This document shows, in pieces, positions 43,070 through 52,101 of a stretch of DNA of 64,000 nt (its first letter is position 1; the number at the start of each line of letters is the position of its first letter). The notes beneath the pieces were generated by a model. The model ran no database searches. It was not told where the DNA came from and saw nothing but the letters and a program-made list of their open reading frames with translations. The stretch covers positions 3,502 through 67,501 of the forward strand of contig JBIQJI010000028.1 in NCBI GenBank assembly GCA_044507605.1, read 5' to 3'. The DNA comes from Thermopolyspora sp044507605. Its GTDB lineage: Bacteria; Actinomycetota; Actinomycetes; Streptosporangiales; Streptosporangiaceae. Position numbers and translations under genes: made by a program.

Positions 43070-44764
43070 ATGTCGCAGGTCGCGCTGGCATGGGGGGAGG
43101 ATGCGGGGGGCGCCCTGCGGCGGCTGCCGTCGCCGGAGCCCATGGCCGCGCCGTCTTCCGGACCGGCCGCCGAATCGCTGCCCGCCGAATCGCCGGGTGC
43201 CGGGCCCGAGGCCGTGCCCGATCTCGTGGCGGCGGTGAGCGGGCTGGAGCGGGCCGAGCGGCCGAGGTGGGTGTGGGCCGACGCCCGCGCGGTCTACCCC
43301 CGGCTGCTCGACGCCGGCGTGCGGGTCGCGCGCTGCCACGACATCACCCTGACCGAGGGCCTGCTGCTCGCCTACGAGGGCCGGTACGGCGAGCCGCGCT
43401 CGGCCCGGGCCGCGTACGCGCGGCTGCACGGCCTGCCGGTGCCCGCCGACCCCGAGCCGCACAGCGAGCCGAAGGCGGCGCAGGAGACGCTGTTCGGCCC
43501 GGAGCCGCCGCGTGACGAGCCCCGGGTCGCCGAGGTCGACCTGGTGGCCGAGGTGTGGGCCGACCAGGCGCGGCGGATCGCCGCGACCGCCGACCCGCAC
43601 CGGTTCCGGCTGCTGGTGGCGGCCGAGTCGGCGGGGGCGCTGATCGCCGCCGAGATGGGGCACGACGGCATGCCGTGGCGCGAGGACGTGCACGACGCCC
43701 TGCTCACCGAACTGCTCGGCCCCCGGCCGGTGCACGGGCTGCGGCCCGCGAAGCTGCAGGCGCTGGCCGACCAGGTGAGCGCGGCCTTCGGGCAGCCGAT
43801 CAACCCCGACTCGCCGCAGCAGATCGTGAAGGCGTTCCGGGCCCACGGCATCACGATCCCCTCGACCCGGTCGCAGGTGCTCAAGGACGTGGACCACCCG
43901 GGGGTGGCGCCGCTGCTGGCGTACAAGGAGCTGGCCCGCCTCTACAGCTTCCACGGCTGGACGTGGGCCGATCAGTGGGTGCGCGACGGCCGGTTCCGGC
44001 CGGAGTACGTGGTGGGGGGCGTGGTTTCGGGCCGGTGGGCGACGAGCGGCGGCGGTGCGCTGCAGATCCCGAAGGTGATGCGGCGGGTCGTGGTGGCCGA
44101 CGAGGGCTGGACGCTGGTGGTGGCCGACGCCGCGCAGCTGGAGCCGAGGGTGCTGGCCGCCCTCGCGGGCGATCGCGGCCTGGCCCGCGCCGCCGGGGAG
44201 ATCGACCTCTACGCGGCGCTCGCCCAGGCGTTCGGCGGCTCCCGCGACAACGCCAAGATCGCCCTGCTGTCGGCGATGTACGGCGGCGTGAGCGGCGACG
44301 CCTCCAAGCTGCTCGCGGTGATGCGCCAGCGGTTCCCGAGGGCGTACGGGTTCGTGGCCGACGCGGCGCGGGCCGGCGAGGAGGGCCGCCTCGTGCGGTC
44401 GTGGCTGGGCCGTACCTGCCCGCCGCCCTCGGACCGGTGGCGGGCGCTGGTGGCGGGCCCGGAGGGGGCGCGGGCGGCCCGCGACCGCGGCAGGTTCACC
44501 CGCAACTTCGTGGTGCAGGGCACCGCGGCCGAGTGGGCGCTCACGCTGATGGCGGTGCTGCGGGGCCTGCTGCCCGACCCGGCGCGGCTGGTGTTCTTCC
44601 AGCACGACGAGGTGATGGTGCACTGCCCGCGCGACCAGGCCGACGAGGTGATCGACCTGGTGGGCCGGGCGGCGCGCGAGGCGACCCGGCTGCTGTTCGG
44701 CGACACCCCGGTGCGTTTCCCGATGGAGGCCACGGCCGTCACATGCTACGCCGACGCGAAGTGA
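43070..44764 (+). CDS. PolA-like DNA polymerase (bifunctional 3'-5' exonuclease/polymerase family)
   Basis: A 564-residue family A polymerase. Motif A is VVADAAQLEPRVLAALAG, motif B RDNAKIALLSAMYGG and motif C FQHDEVMVHCP, so the polymerase site looks complete though motifs A and B differ from PolA. The N-terminal region (WADARAVYPRLLDAGVRVAR) takes the place of the exonuclease domain, but no DxE exonuclease residues are visible. This actinobacterial family is distinct from the true polA. Likely a repair or specialised polymerase. No 5' nuclease domain. Confidence 0.85.
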   Translation: MSQVALAWGEDAGGALRRLPSPEPMAAPSSGPAAESLPAESPGAGPEAVPDLVAAVSGLERAERPRWVWADARAVYPRLLDAGVRVARCHDITLTEGLLLAYEGRYGEPRSARAAYARLHGLPVPADPEPHSEPKAAQETLFGPEPPRDEPRVAEVDLVAEVWADQARRIAATADPHRFRLLVAAESAGALIAAEMGHDGMPWREDVHDALLTELLGPRPVHGLRPAKLQALADQVSAAFGQPINPDSPQQIVKAFRAHGITIPSTRSQVLKDVDHPGVAPLLAYKELARLYSFHGWTWADQWVRDGRFRPEYVVGGVVSGRWATSGGGALQIPKVMRRVVVADEGWTLVVADAAQLEPRVLAALAGDRGLARAAGEIDLYAALAQAFGGSRDNAKIALLSAMYGGVSGDASKLLAVMRQRFPRAYGFVADAARAGEEGRLVRSWLGRTCPPPSDRWRALVAGPEGARAARDRGRFTRNFVVQGTAAEWALTLMAVLRGLLPDPARLVFFQHDEVMVHCPRDQADEVIDLVGRAAREATRLLFGDTPVRFPMEATAVTCYADAK

Positions 44765-44812
44765 CCGGCCCTCCCGGTGCGGCGGGTGGGTGCGGCCCGG
44801 GGGGCCGGTGGA

Positions 44813-46888
44813 TCAGGAGGCGGGGCCGAACGTGTTCCAGAGCACGGTGCGGACGTTCTGGTACTTGTCCCACTGGGCGTCGGGCGCGACCACGCTCACC
44901 TGGTACGCATGTTTACTGTCGATCGTGACGTGCCGGGTGAGGACGTGGGTCGACACGTCGTTGAGGTTGGTGTAGGTGTACTCCCAGTCGCTGGCCGGCC
45001 AGTCGCGGAAGGTGGCCCGGGCGAGCCTGATCTGCAGGTAGTCGCTGAAGGTGGAGCCGGCCTCGTCCTTGGTGAGCGCGCCGAGACCGCCGTCGGAGGC
45101 GGCCGGGACGGCCCGCTTGACCTGGATGTGCAGCCCGCTGCCCTTCGGCCCGCTGAAAGTGCCGGCGCTCGCGGTCGTGGCGGCCGTCCACGACTCCGGC
45201 ACGGCGAGCCGGACTCCCGCCACCGTGCGCATCCGGTATCCGCTCGGCGCTTCGCCCGGCGTGCCGTTGCCGGTGGGCTTGCTCGCGGCGGGTGAGGCGG
45301 CGGCCGTCGAGACGGCGGCGACCGGCCCGGTGGCACCGGCGTCGCCGCTGCCGGTGTCGCCCGGCCGCGCGAGCAGCACGACGCCGGCGACGACGCCGAC
45401 GGTGGCGATGCCGGCCAGGCCCAGCAGCAGCCCTCGCCGCCTGCCGTCGCGGGCCGTGTCCTCCTCGGCGTCGGGGCGCTGGTGGCGGCTCTGCGTCCTG
45501 CCCGCCGTGTCGCTCGTCGGCCACAAGGCCGAGGAAGGGGCCCGCGCCCCGTCACGCGTCTCGTCCCCGTACGTCTCGGTTTCGTGCGTCCCGTCCCGGT
45601 GCGGCCCGTCCCCGCGCCGAGTGTCGCCGCGCCGGGCCCTCCTCGGCCTCCGCCCGGGCCCGGTCTGCGGCCCGGTCTGCGACCCGCTCCGGGGCGACGC
45701 GGGCGGCGGCTCCGGCGAGGGCGGACGGTGCGGCCCGGATGCGCCGAGCGCCGGGCCGCCGAAGGCCGCCGGGCCGGTGTGCGCGGCGGGCGGGCCGGCG
45801 CGGTGCGGGCCCGACCGGTCGTGGCCGAGGCCCGGGTAGCCGCTCGACAGGTCGGCCGACGGGTCGTACGGCACCCGCACGGGCCCCGAGGGCGTTTCGA
45901 TGATCCGCGACGGGAACGGCCCCGAGGGCATGTCGAAGGGCGGCAGCGACTGCGCCGAGGAGTCGACCGGCGCGGGCATGGGCGCCGCCTCCTGCCGGTA
46001 CGCGGAGTGCCCCGGCAGCATGGATCCGTGGGCGCGCAGCACCTGCATCAGCCGGTCGGCCACCTGCTCGGCCGAGAGGCGGTCGGCGGGGTTCTTGCGC
46101 AGCAGGCCGTCGATCACCGGCAGCAGCGGGCCGGCGCGCTGGGGCCGGTTCGGCTCGCGGGTGAGCACCGCGCCGAGCACCGCCACGGCGTCGGGCCCCT
46201 CGTACGGCGGCCGCCCCTCGACCGCGGTGTACAGGGTGGCCCCGAAGGACCAGAGGTCGGCCGCGTGGGTGATGGGCCTGCCCTGCAGCCGTTCGGGCGG
46301 GATGTAGGCGGGGGAGCCCATCAGCAGCCCGGTCTGGGTGATCGCGAGGTCGCCCTCGATGGCCGCGATGCCGAAGTCGGTGAGGACGACGCGGTCGTTG
46401 GTGAGCAGCACGTTGCCGGGCTTGACGTCGCGGTGCAGGATCCCGGCGGCGTGGGCGTGCCGCAGTGCCTCCAGCACGCGGATGCCGATCTCGGCGGCCT
46501 GCACGGGCGGCAGCGGCCCGTTCTGCCTGATGGCCTGCTCCAGCGACCAGGCGCGGACGAGCTCCATGACGATCCACGGCCGCCCGTCCTCCTCGACGAC
46601 GTCGTGGACGGTGATGATGCCGGGGTGGCCGAGCCGCGCGGCGGAGCGGGCCTCGCGCAGCATGCGCCGGTGGGAGGCCTGTCTGCCGGTGTCGTCGAGG
46701 CCGTAGGGCAGGATGAGTTCCTTGACGGCGACGTCGCGGTCGAGCAGCACGTCGTGGGCGTGCCAGACGACGCCCATGCCGCCTCTGCCCACGGGGGAGA
46801 GCAGGCGGTACCTCCGGCCCACCAGCCGTCCCTGCCCCGTCAGGGGGCCGTCCGGTGTCACTCCTGTGGCGCCGCCGACCTCTGCCAT
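44813..46888 (-). CDS. Transmembrane serine/threonine protein kinase (PASTA-less)
   Basis: A 691-residue Hanks-type kinase. Residues 25-290 hold the kinase domain with GRGGMGVVW, VAVKEL, HRDVKPGN and DFG. A Pro/Gly-rich linker of nearly 200 residues is followed by a membrane helix near 483-507 (GLLLGLAGIATVGVVAGVVL) and a 180-residue outer domain without PASTA repeats. The outer domain ends in QWDKYQNVRTVLWNTFGPAS. The ATG at 46888 with GGGAGGG upstream is preferred over an ATG 23 codons upstream. Confidence 0.92.
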   Translation of the reverse strand: MAEVGGATGVTPDGPLTGQGRLVGRRYRLLSPVGRGGMGVVWHAHDVLLDRDVAVKELILPYGLDDTGRQASHRRMLREARSAARLGHPGIITVHDVVEEDGRPWIVMELVRAWSLEQAIRQNGPLPPVQAAEIGIRVLEALRHAHAAGILHRDVKPGNVLLTNDRVVLTDFGIAAIEGDLAITQTGLLMGSPAYIPPERLQGRPITHAADLWSFGATLYTAVEGRPPYEGPDAVAVLGAVLTREPNRPQRAGPLLPVIDGLLRKNPADRLSAEQVADRLMQVLRAHGSMLPGHSAYRQEAAPMPAPVDSSAQSLPPFDMPSGPFPSRIIETPSGPVRVPYDPSADLSSGYPGLGHDRSGPHRAGPPAAHTGPAAFGGPALGASGPHRPPSPEPPPASPRSGSQTGPQTGPGRRPRRARRGDTRRGDGPHRDGTHETETYGDETRDGARAPSSALWPTSDTAGRTQSRHQRPDAEEDTARDGRRRGLLLGLAGIATVGVVAGVVLLARPGDTGSGDAGATGPVAAVSTAAASPAASKPTGNGTPGEAPSGYRMRTVAGVRLAVPESWTAATTASAGTFSGPKGSGLHIQVKRAVPAASDGGLGALTKDEAGSTFSDYLQIRLARATFRDWPASDWEYTYTNLNDVSTHVLTRHVTIDSKHAYQVSVVAPDAQWDKYQNVRTVLWNTFGPAS

Positions 46889-47045
46889 AGAAGGAACCCT
46901 CCCGAGCCGTCCGCCGCCACCGCGCGGTCCCCCGACCCGGTCACACGAGAGATCCACGGCCGATCTTGGCGGTGACGTTGCGGTTTGTCGGACTGGCCAC
47001 CGATATTAGAGGCCAAACCAGGTCATTGTGAATTCAACTGTGACA

Positions 47046-50000
47046 TTAGCGTGTCGCAAGCGCCTCCAAGGCCGATACGAACGCATCCACGGGCGGGCTG
47101 ACCAGGCCCGCACCCACCTGCCCGGTTCCCGCGACCCGTCCCGCGATGCCCGTGTTGACCACCGGCAGCAGCCCGGTGCGCGCCACCAGCGTCACGTCGA
47201 TGCCCACCGGCGTGCCGCGAAAGTCCAGCCCCGGCACCTGGTACGCCGGATGCTCGGCCAGCGTGATCTCGTACATGCTCGTCGTCGCCGCCACCGCGTC
47301 GGCCACGTCGCCACCGACGAACCGGACGATCGCCGGGGCCGCCGCCATCGCGAACCCGCCGAGCCCGGTCGTCTCGGTGATGGTCGAGTCGCCGATATCC
47401 GGATTCGCGTCGTCCGGCCCGTACGCCCCCAGATACAGCCCGTCGGGCACCCCGGCGGGCCCGGTGAACCAGCGGTCCCCCAGCCCCGACACCTGAATGC
47501 CGAAATCAGTGCCGTTGCGGGCCATCGCCACCACAAGCGTCGAACCCGGAACGTTCCGCGCCGCGTCGGCGCTCACCTTCGCCGCCGCCATCCCGGCGTT
47601 CAAGAAGAAATGATCATTGCCGTTGATGAACCGCAGCACCTCTGCGGCCCGCGTCGGCGCGGCCTCCACGATCCACGGCGCCAGCTCCCGGGCCAGCAGC
47701 GACGTCGCCGCCCGGTTGCGGTTGTGCAACTCGTCGCCCATCTGCAGGGCCTGCGCGATCAGCACACGCAGATCGATCGGGCCGCTACGCGCGAGCGCCG
47801 CGGCCAGCACCGGCCCGAGGACATCGCCCATCCACCGCAGCCGCTCGATCACCTCCGGCCCGTACGCGCCGTAGCGCAGCACCTTCCCCAGGCCCTCGTT
47901 GAGCGAACAGTACGCCGTGCCGCCATGCTCGGCGTCCGTCACCTCGAACATCCACATCGACGGGCTCACCACGCCCGCCATCGGGCCGACCGTCCGGTGC
48001 CCATGGCACGGCTCCAGCCGCACCGCCCCCGAGGCCAGCCGCTCGGCCGCGTCCGCCGGATCGGAGCCCAGCCCTTCGAACAGCAGCGCCCCGATCAGCG
48101 CGCCGCGCAGCGGCCCCGACGCCCGCTCCCAGTCGATCGGCGGCCCCGCGTGAAAAAACGTCCCCGGCGGCAGATCCAGCACCTCACCGGCCCGCCGCAC
48201 CCCGACCAGCCGGGGACGCGCCGACACCAGCCGCTCCACCGCCGTCCGGTTGGCCTGCTCCCGCCGAGGATCCGCGAGCACCCGCGCGAGCGCCTCGGCG
48301 GTCCCCGCCAGCGGCGGCCGCCAGCCGACCCCGGTCCACCGCACGGCCTGCTGCTCCAGCGCCTCCCCGAGCACCACCGCCCCGACGTTCACCACCACCG
48401 GCTCCCCGACCGGCACCGCCCCCACCGGCCCACCCCCTGCCTCGACACCCACCGGCGCCGGGCCCGTGCCGCCGATCTCGGGACCGGCCGTCCGGAACTC
48501 CTCCGCATGGCCCACCGGTGCGGGGCCCATGTCGGCGGGCCCTTGGCCGGGTGTCCCGGACCCGTTTGCCGTCGCGCCGGCGGCGGCTTCGGGCGCCCCC
48601 GCGCCTGGACCGTCGTGTGCTCCGGTCGTGTCCGGGTCGCCGGTGGCGGGGGGCCGATCCGTTCGTGGGTGAGTGCCCGTGCTCGGCGGGGTCGTCTTCC
48701 GGGCGTCCGAGGCAGCGGGGCCCGGCGGAGTGCGGCCCGCGAGCACGGCCTGGGACACCTCGAGGGCGTAGCGGGCGGCGGCGGCGTTCGACGCGAACAC
48801 CTCCGCACCGGCGGCGCGGAGCGCCTCGGCCTGCCGGGCGAGCCCTTGCGGGTCCGCCTCGGTGCCGATCAGCGCGACGACGACCACGCACCCCCTGGCC
48901 CGGGCCGCGCTGATCTGCGGTGCCAGCCGCGCCGCCGGGTCGGGCTCGGCGGCCAGCCCCAGCACCACGTCGAGCAGGATCACCGGCGCATTCGTGGCCG
49001 CCAGCGCCGCCAGCCGCAGCGTGGGGTCGATCATCGGATGGGCCCGCCCGGCGGTGTACGCGTCGTCGCCGAAGTCGGTGAACTCCCCGCCGGGCACGAT
49101 CAGCTGGGCCTCGGCGCACAGCGTCCCACCGCAGTAGAGCCCTCGCACCACCGCCTCGGAAATGCCGGGCCGGGCGCCGGTAGCGCCCTCTGCGGGCCGG
49201 TCCCGGTCCCCATGGGCGATGCCGGTGGCGTCGCGGGCGGTGGTGGTGGCGTCCGTGGGCCGGTGTCCGTCCGCGTGGGTGGTGCCGGTGGTGTGGTGGG
49301 TGGTGGCGTTTGCGGGTCGTTCTTCGTCCGGGACGACCGCCCGGGCGGCGTCGTGGCCGGGGGCGGGGACGCTTCGGATGGGTGCGGCGGGCGCGGCCGG
49401 GGCTGTGCTCGGCCAGGAAGGCCAGGTCGGGATCGGGCGGTTCAAGGCGGTCAGGACCCGCTCGGCCGCGGCGGTCAGGTCGTCCTCTCCGGGGCCGAGG
49501 AGGGCCGTGATGACGGGGGTGCGCGCCGCCTCGGCGGCGGCCCGTACGGTCGCGGCCACCTCGGGTGCCGACGGTTTCGACAGCAGCACGATCAGCTCGG
49601 TGGCGGGGTCGTCGTCCAGGGCGCGCAGCGCCCGCAGCGTGGAGCGCCCGCCCACCGGCGCGGACAGGTCGCGGCCCCCGACGCCGAGCACGTGGCTCAC
49701 GCCGACGCCGGCGGCGTCGAGCAGGCAGGTCACCTGCTGGGCTCCCGTGCCGGAGGCGGCGACGATGCCGACGGGTCCGGGCCGTAGCACGTTCGCGAAG
49801 CCCAGCCCGACGCCGCCGAGCACGGCGGTGCCGCAGTCGGGCCCCATCACCAGCGCCCCGGTCTCGGCTGCCCGCTCCTTGAGCCGGATCTCGGCCTCGA
49901 CGGGCACGTTGTCACTGAAGATCATGACGATGGCCCCGGCCTCGACGGCGTCCATGGCCTCGGCGAACGCGTGCTCGCCGGGCACGGAGACCAGCACCAC

Positions 50001-50657
50001 CCGGTCCCACGCCGGCGCGGTCGCGGCGCGGCCGCCCGGGAGGGCGCGCAGGGCGGAGCGCGTCGTACGGGGTACCGGCAGGATGCCCGCGCCCATACCG
50101 CCGACGGCCCCGCCACCGCCTGTCGCTGCGACGTGGCCCGGGCCCCCACCCGCGAATGCGGCTCCGCCTGCCAGGGCGGCGAGGCCGGGACCGCCGCCGG
50201 GACCGCCGCGCGGGGCGGCGCCCAGGGCACCGCCGCCGGGGATGCCGCCCACCTGGCCGCCGCCGATGAGACCGCCGCCCATGGCGGCGCCCGCGGGATG
50301 GTCGGCGCGCATGGTGGCGCCCGGGTGACCTCCGGCGGCGATCGTGAGTCCTTCACCGCGCAGGGCGGCGAGGTGGCGCTCCAGTTCGGCCGCCGCCCGT
50401 GCGAGTCCGTCCTCGGTGGTCGCGCGCACCGCGATGAGCAGGTCTCCGGGCCCCGACTCGGGGATGTCGAAGCCGATGTCGCGTGCGAGACCGAGGTTCG
50501 GCCCGGTGGCCATGGACACGAGGGCCACCTCGACTTCGGGCAGCGCCGACAGCGCTTGACCGACCCGCATCAGGCTCACCGAGTCGTGGTAGATCCCCTG
50601 ACGCACATCCACCAGGTCCTTGTGAGAGCGGCGCTCATCCGCCGGGCACGCCGTCAC
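47046..50657 (-). CDS. FdrA (AllF) - DUF1116 (AllG) fusion protein
   Basis: A 1203-residue chain fusing two families that are separate subunits elsewhere. Residues 1-400 and about 500-640 are FdrA: VRQGIYHDSVSLMRVGQAL, MGPDCGTAVLGGVGLGFANV and GLYCGGTLCAEAQLI. Residues 750-1203 are DUF1116: CHGHRTVGPMAGVVSPSMW, ALQMGDELHNRNRA and FINGNDHFFLNAGMAAAK. A Gly-rich insertion (about 115-192) and two disordered Thr/His/Pro linkers (about 400-490 and 640-750) separate the pieces. In E. coli FdrA, YlbE and YlbF make oxamate carbamoyltransferase (AllFGH). Here AllH is the next gene upstream, so the same enzyme is likely. The start is GTG. Confidence 0.85.
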   Translation of the reverse strand: MTACPADERRSHKDLVDVRQGIYHDSVSLMRVGQALSALPEVEVALVSMATGPNLGLARDIGFDIPESGPGDLLIAVRATTEDGLARAAAELERHLAALRGEGLTIAAGGHPGATMRADHPAGAAMGGGLIGGGQVGGIPGGGALGAAPRGGPGGGPGLAALAGGAAFAGGGPGHVAATGGGGAVGGMGAGILPVPRTTRSALRALPGGRAATAPAWDRVVLVSVPGEHAFAEAMDAVEAGAIVMIFSDNVPVEAEIRLKERAAETGALVMGPDCGTAVLGGVGLGFANVLRPGPVGIVAASGTGAQQVTCLLDAAGVGVSHVLGVGGRDLSAPVGGRSTLRALRALDDDPATELIVLLSKPSAPEVAATVRAAAEAARTPVITALLGPGEDDLTAAAERVLTALNRPIPTWPSWPSTAPAAPAAPIRSVPAPGHDAARAVVPDEERPANATTHHTTGTTHADGHRPTDATTTARDATGIAHGDRDRPAEGATGARPGISEAVVRGLYCGGTLCAEAQLIVPGGEFTDFGDDAYTAGRAHPMIDPTLRLAALAATNAPVILLDVVLGLAAEPDPAARLAPQISAARARGCVVVVALIGTEADPQGLARQAEALRAAGAEVFASNAAAARYALEVSQAVLAGRTPPGPAASDARKTTPPSTGTHPRTDRPPATGDPDTTGAHDGPGAGAPEAAAGATANGSGTPGQGPADMGPAPVGHAEEFRTAGPEIGGTGPAPVGVEAGGGPVGAVPVGEPVVVNVGAVVLGEALEQQAVRWTGVGWRPPLAGTAEALARVLADPRREQANRTAVERLVSARPRLVGVRRAGEVLDLPPGTFFHAGPPIDWERASGPLRGALIGALLFEGLGSDPADAAERLASGAVRLEPCHGHRTVGPMAGVVSPSMWMFEVTDAEHGGTAYCSLNEGLGKVLRYGAYGPEVIERLRWMGDVLGPVLAAALARSGPIDLRVLIAQALQMGDELHNRNRAATSLLARELAPWIVEAAPTRAAEVLRFINGNDHFFLNAGMAAAKVSADAARNVPGSTLVVAMARNGTDFGIQVSGLGDRWFTGPAGVPDGLYLGAYGPDDANPDIGDSTITETTGLGGFAMAAAPAIVRFVGGDVADAVAATTSMYEITLAEHPAYQVPGLDFRGTPVGIDVTLVARTGLLPVVNTGIAGRVAGTGQVGAGLVSPPVDAFVSALEALATR

Positions 50658-50889
50658 CGTCGGTCACCTCGGTTAACGTATCGAATCGGACAGATGAAAT
50701 AGAAACGGATGGAATGTCGCTTGGGCTTCCCGCCCCCGCGATCCTCGTCGTGTCTCCTGGCGGAAGGCCGTGTGTCCCAGGTCTGGTGTGACGGCCGGAC
50801 GGCGCTGTCTCGGGCCGGCGGTGTCGCCCCGCCGTGACGGCCGGGTCACCCCGGCCGGGCGGCGGCGCCGGGGCGGCCCGGGGGTCCTG

Positions 50890-51798
50890 TCACCCGTCCT
50901 TGCGGAGGGCGAGTACGGCCGACAGGCCGGCGCGGATGCCCCAGGCGAGGTCGGCGCCGGAGGTGTGGCCGAGCAGCAGCAGGCGCTGCACCGCGATCTC
51001 CAGCGGCTGCAGCCCGGCGAGGCCGCGCAGCACGGCGAGCGCCTCGGCGCAGGCGTGCCCGTCGGCGGCGCAGCACAGCAGGGTGGCCGAGATGGGGGTG
51101 GTGCGGGTGCGGGCGTCGAACGCGACGGTGGCGGCGAGCCAGTCGGCGAGCCACACGGCCCGGTCGGCTCCGCAGGCCCCGCCGAGGTGCCGCAGCGCGA
51201 CGAGCAGCCCGGCGAGCATGTCGTCGCCGCTGGGGGTGAGCCCGGGGCCGAGCCCCATGAGCTGCTCGGTGGCCGTGATGGTGTCGAGCAGGGACCCGGC
51301 GGCGGCCCCGCCGGCGAGCTGCTCGGGGAACCCGCCGAGCTCCAGGCCGGTGCAGCGGGGCGAGGCGGCGCAGATCTCGGTCATGCGGGCCAGGCCGTTG
51401 GCGAGCGCGCCGGGGGAGACTTCGCCGAGCGAGGGCACCGGGTCCCACCAGCGGCGAATGCGGATGGACACCCCGCCCGCTTCGATGCCGCCGTCGCCGA
51501 CACCTGTCTCGTCGCCGACGGACAGGGGCGGCAGCGGCCCCGACAGCACGACGGAGTTGGGCAGCCGGGTCGCCTCGCCGGTGACCAGAGCGATGACCCG
51601 CGGCTCCACGTCGCCCCGCGCCTCCAGGTACGCCCCCTGCGGAAAGGCGGCGAGCACCCGGGCCGGCCGCCGCTGCGACTCCAGCGCCGGCCGCAGCGCC
51701 AGGCTGGCCGCCCCCGTGGTCTGGACCGGCTCGGCCGGTCGTACCGTCATCGCCCGCCGTGGGGCGGCTGAGTGCGTCCGGCGTGTGCCGACGGACAT
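50890..51798 (-). CDS. DUF2877 protein (AllH/YlbF-like), predicted third carbamoyltransferase subunit
   Basis: A 302-residue DUF2877 protein with the family signature GLGPGLTPSGDDMLAGLLVA and a preceding LLDTITATEQLMG. It pairs by family with FdrA and DUF1116, which are fused in the next gene downstream on the same strand (232 bases away). GGGAGGAG sits before the ATG at 51798. It is divergent from pucR, so the shared gap probably holds both control regions. Confidence 0.85.
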   Translation of the reverse strand: MSVGTRRTHSAAPRRAMTVRPAEPVQTTGAASLALRPALESQRRPARVLAAFPQGAYLEARGDVEPRVIALVTGEATRLPNSVVLSGPLPPLSVGDETGVGDGGIEAGGVSIRIRRWWDPVPSLGEVSPGALANGLARMTEICAASPRCTGLELGGFPEQLAGGAAAGSLLDTITATEQLMGLGPGLTPSGDDMLAGLLVALRHLGGACGADRAVWLADWLAATVAFDARTRTTPISATLLCCAADGHACAEALAVLRGLAGLQPLEIAVQRLLLLGHTSGADLAWGIRAGLSAVLALRKDG

Positions 51799-52101
51799 GC
51801 GGCTCCTCCCTCGCCTGTCGCCGGGCGCGTCCGCGGAGCGTGGGAGCCCTCTGAATCTACGGCCCCCGCGGAGGTCCCGAACTGCGACGACCCCGGCAGG
51901 CCGTATCGGACGTGCCCGAACGCGCGCGAACCTTCATGAACGACCTTGACGTGACCGTAGAACGCGCCAGAGCGAGTCCGTACGGAGAAAGGTGCCAACA
52001 CTTTCGCGAAAGCTTGGCTCTTCCTGACAGAAGGATGTTCAGTCAGAATCGGTCGAGAGGCACCACGACCCGATCCGGGCAGCGTAAGGGGCACCTGAAC
52101 C
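51799..52101. promoter_or_regulatory. Divergent control region between allH-like and pucR genes
   Basis: 303 bases with two perfect palindromes 15 bases apart, TCCGTACGGA (51977-51986) and CTTTCGCGAAAG (52001-52012), about 100 bases before pucR. They are candidate operators for PucR or another regulator; identity is unproven. No gene is present. Confidence 0.5.

Noticed and set aside
47028..49787. Plus-strand open frame of about 900 codons opposite the AllF-AllG gene
   Set aside because: Its His/Arg/Pro-rich translation is a mirror of the real minus-strand coding sequence, which shows recognisable FdrA and DUF1116 motifs.
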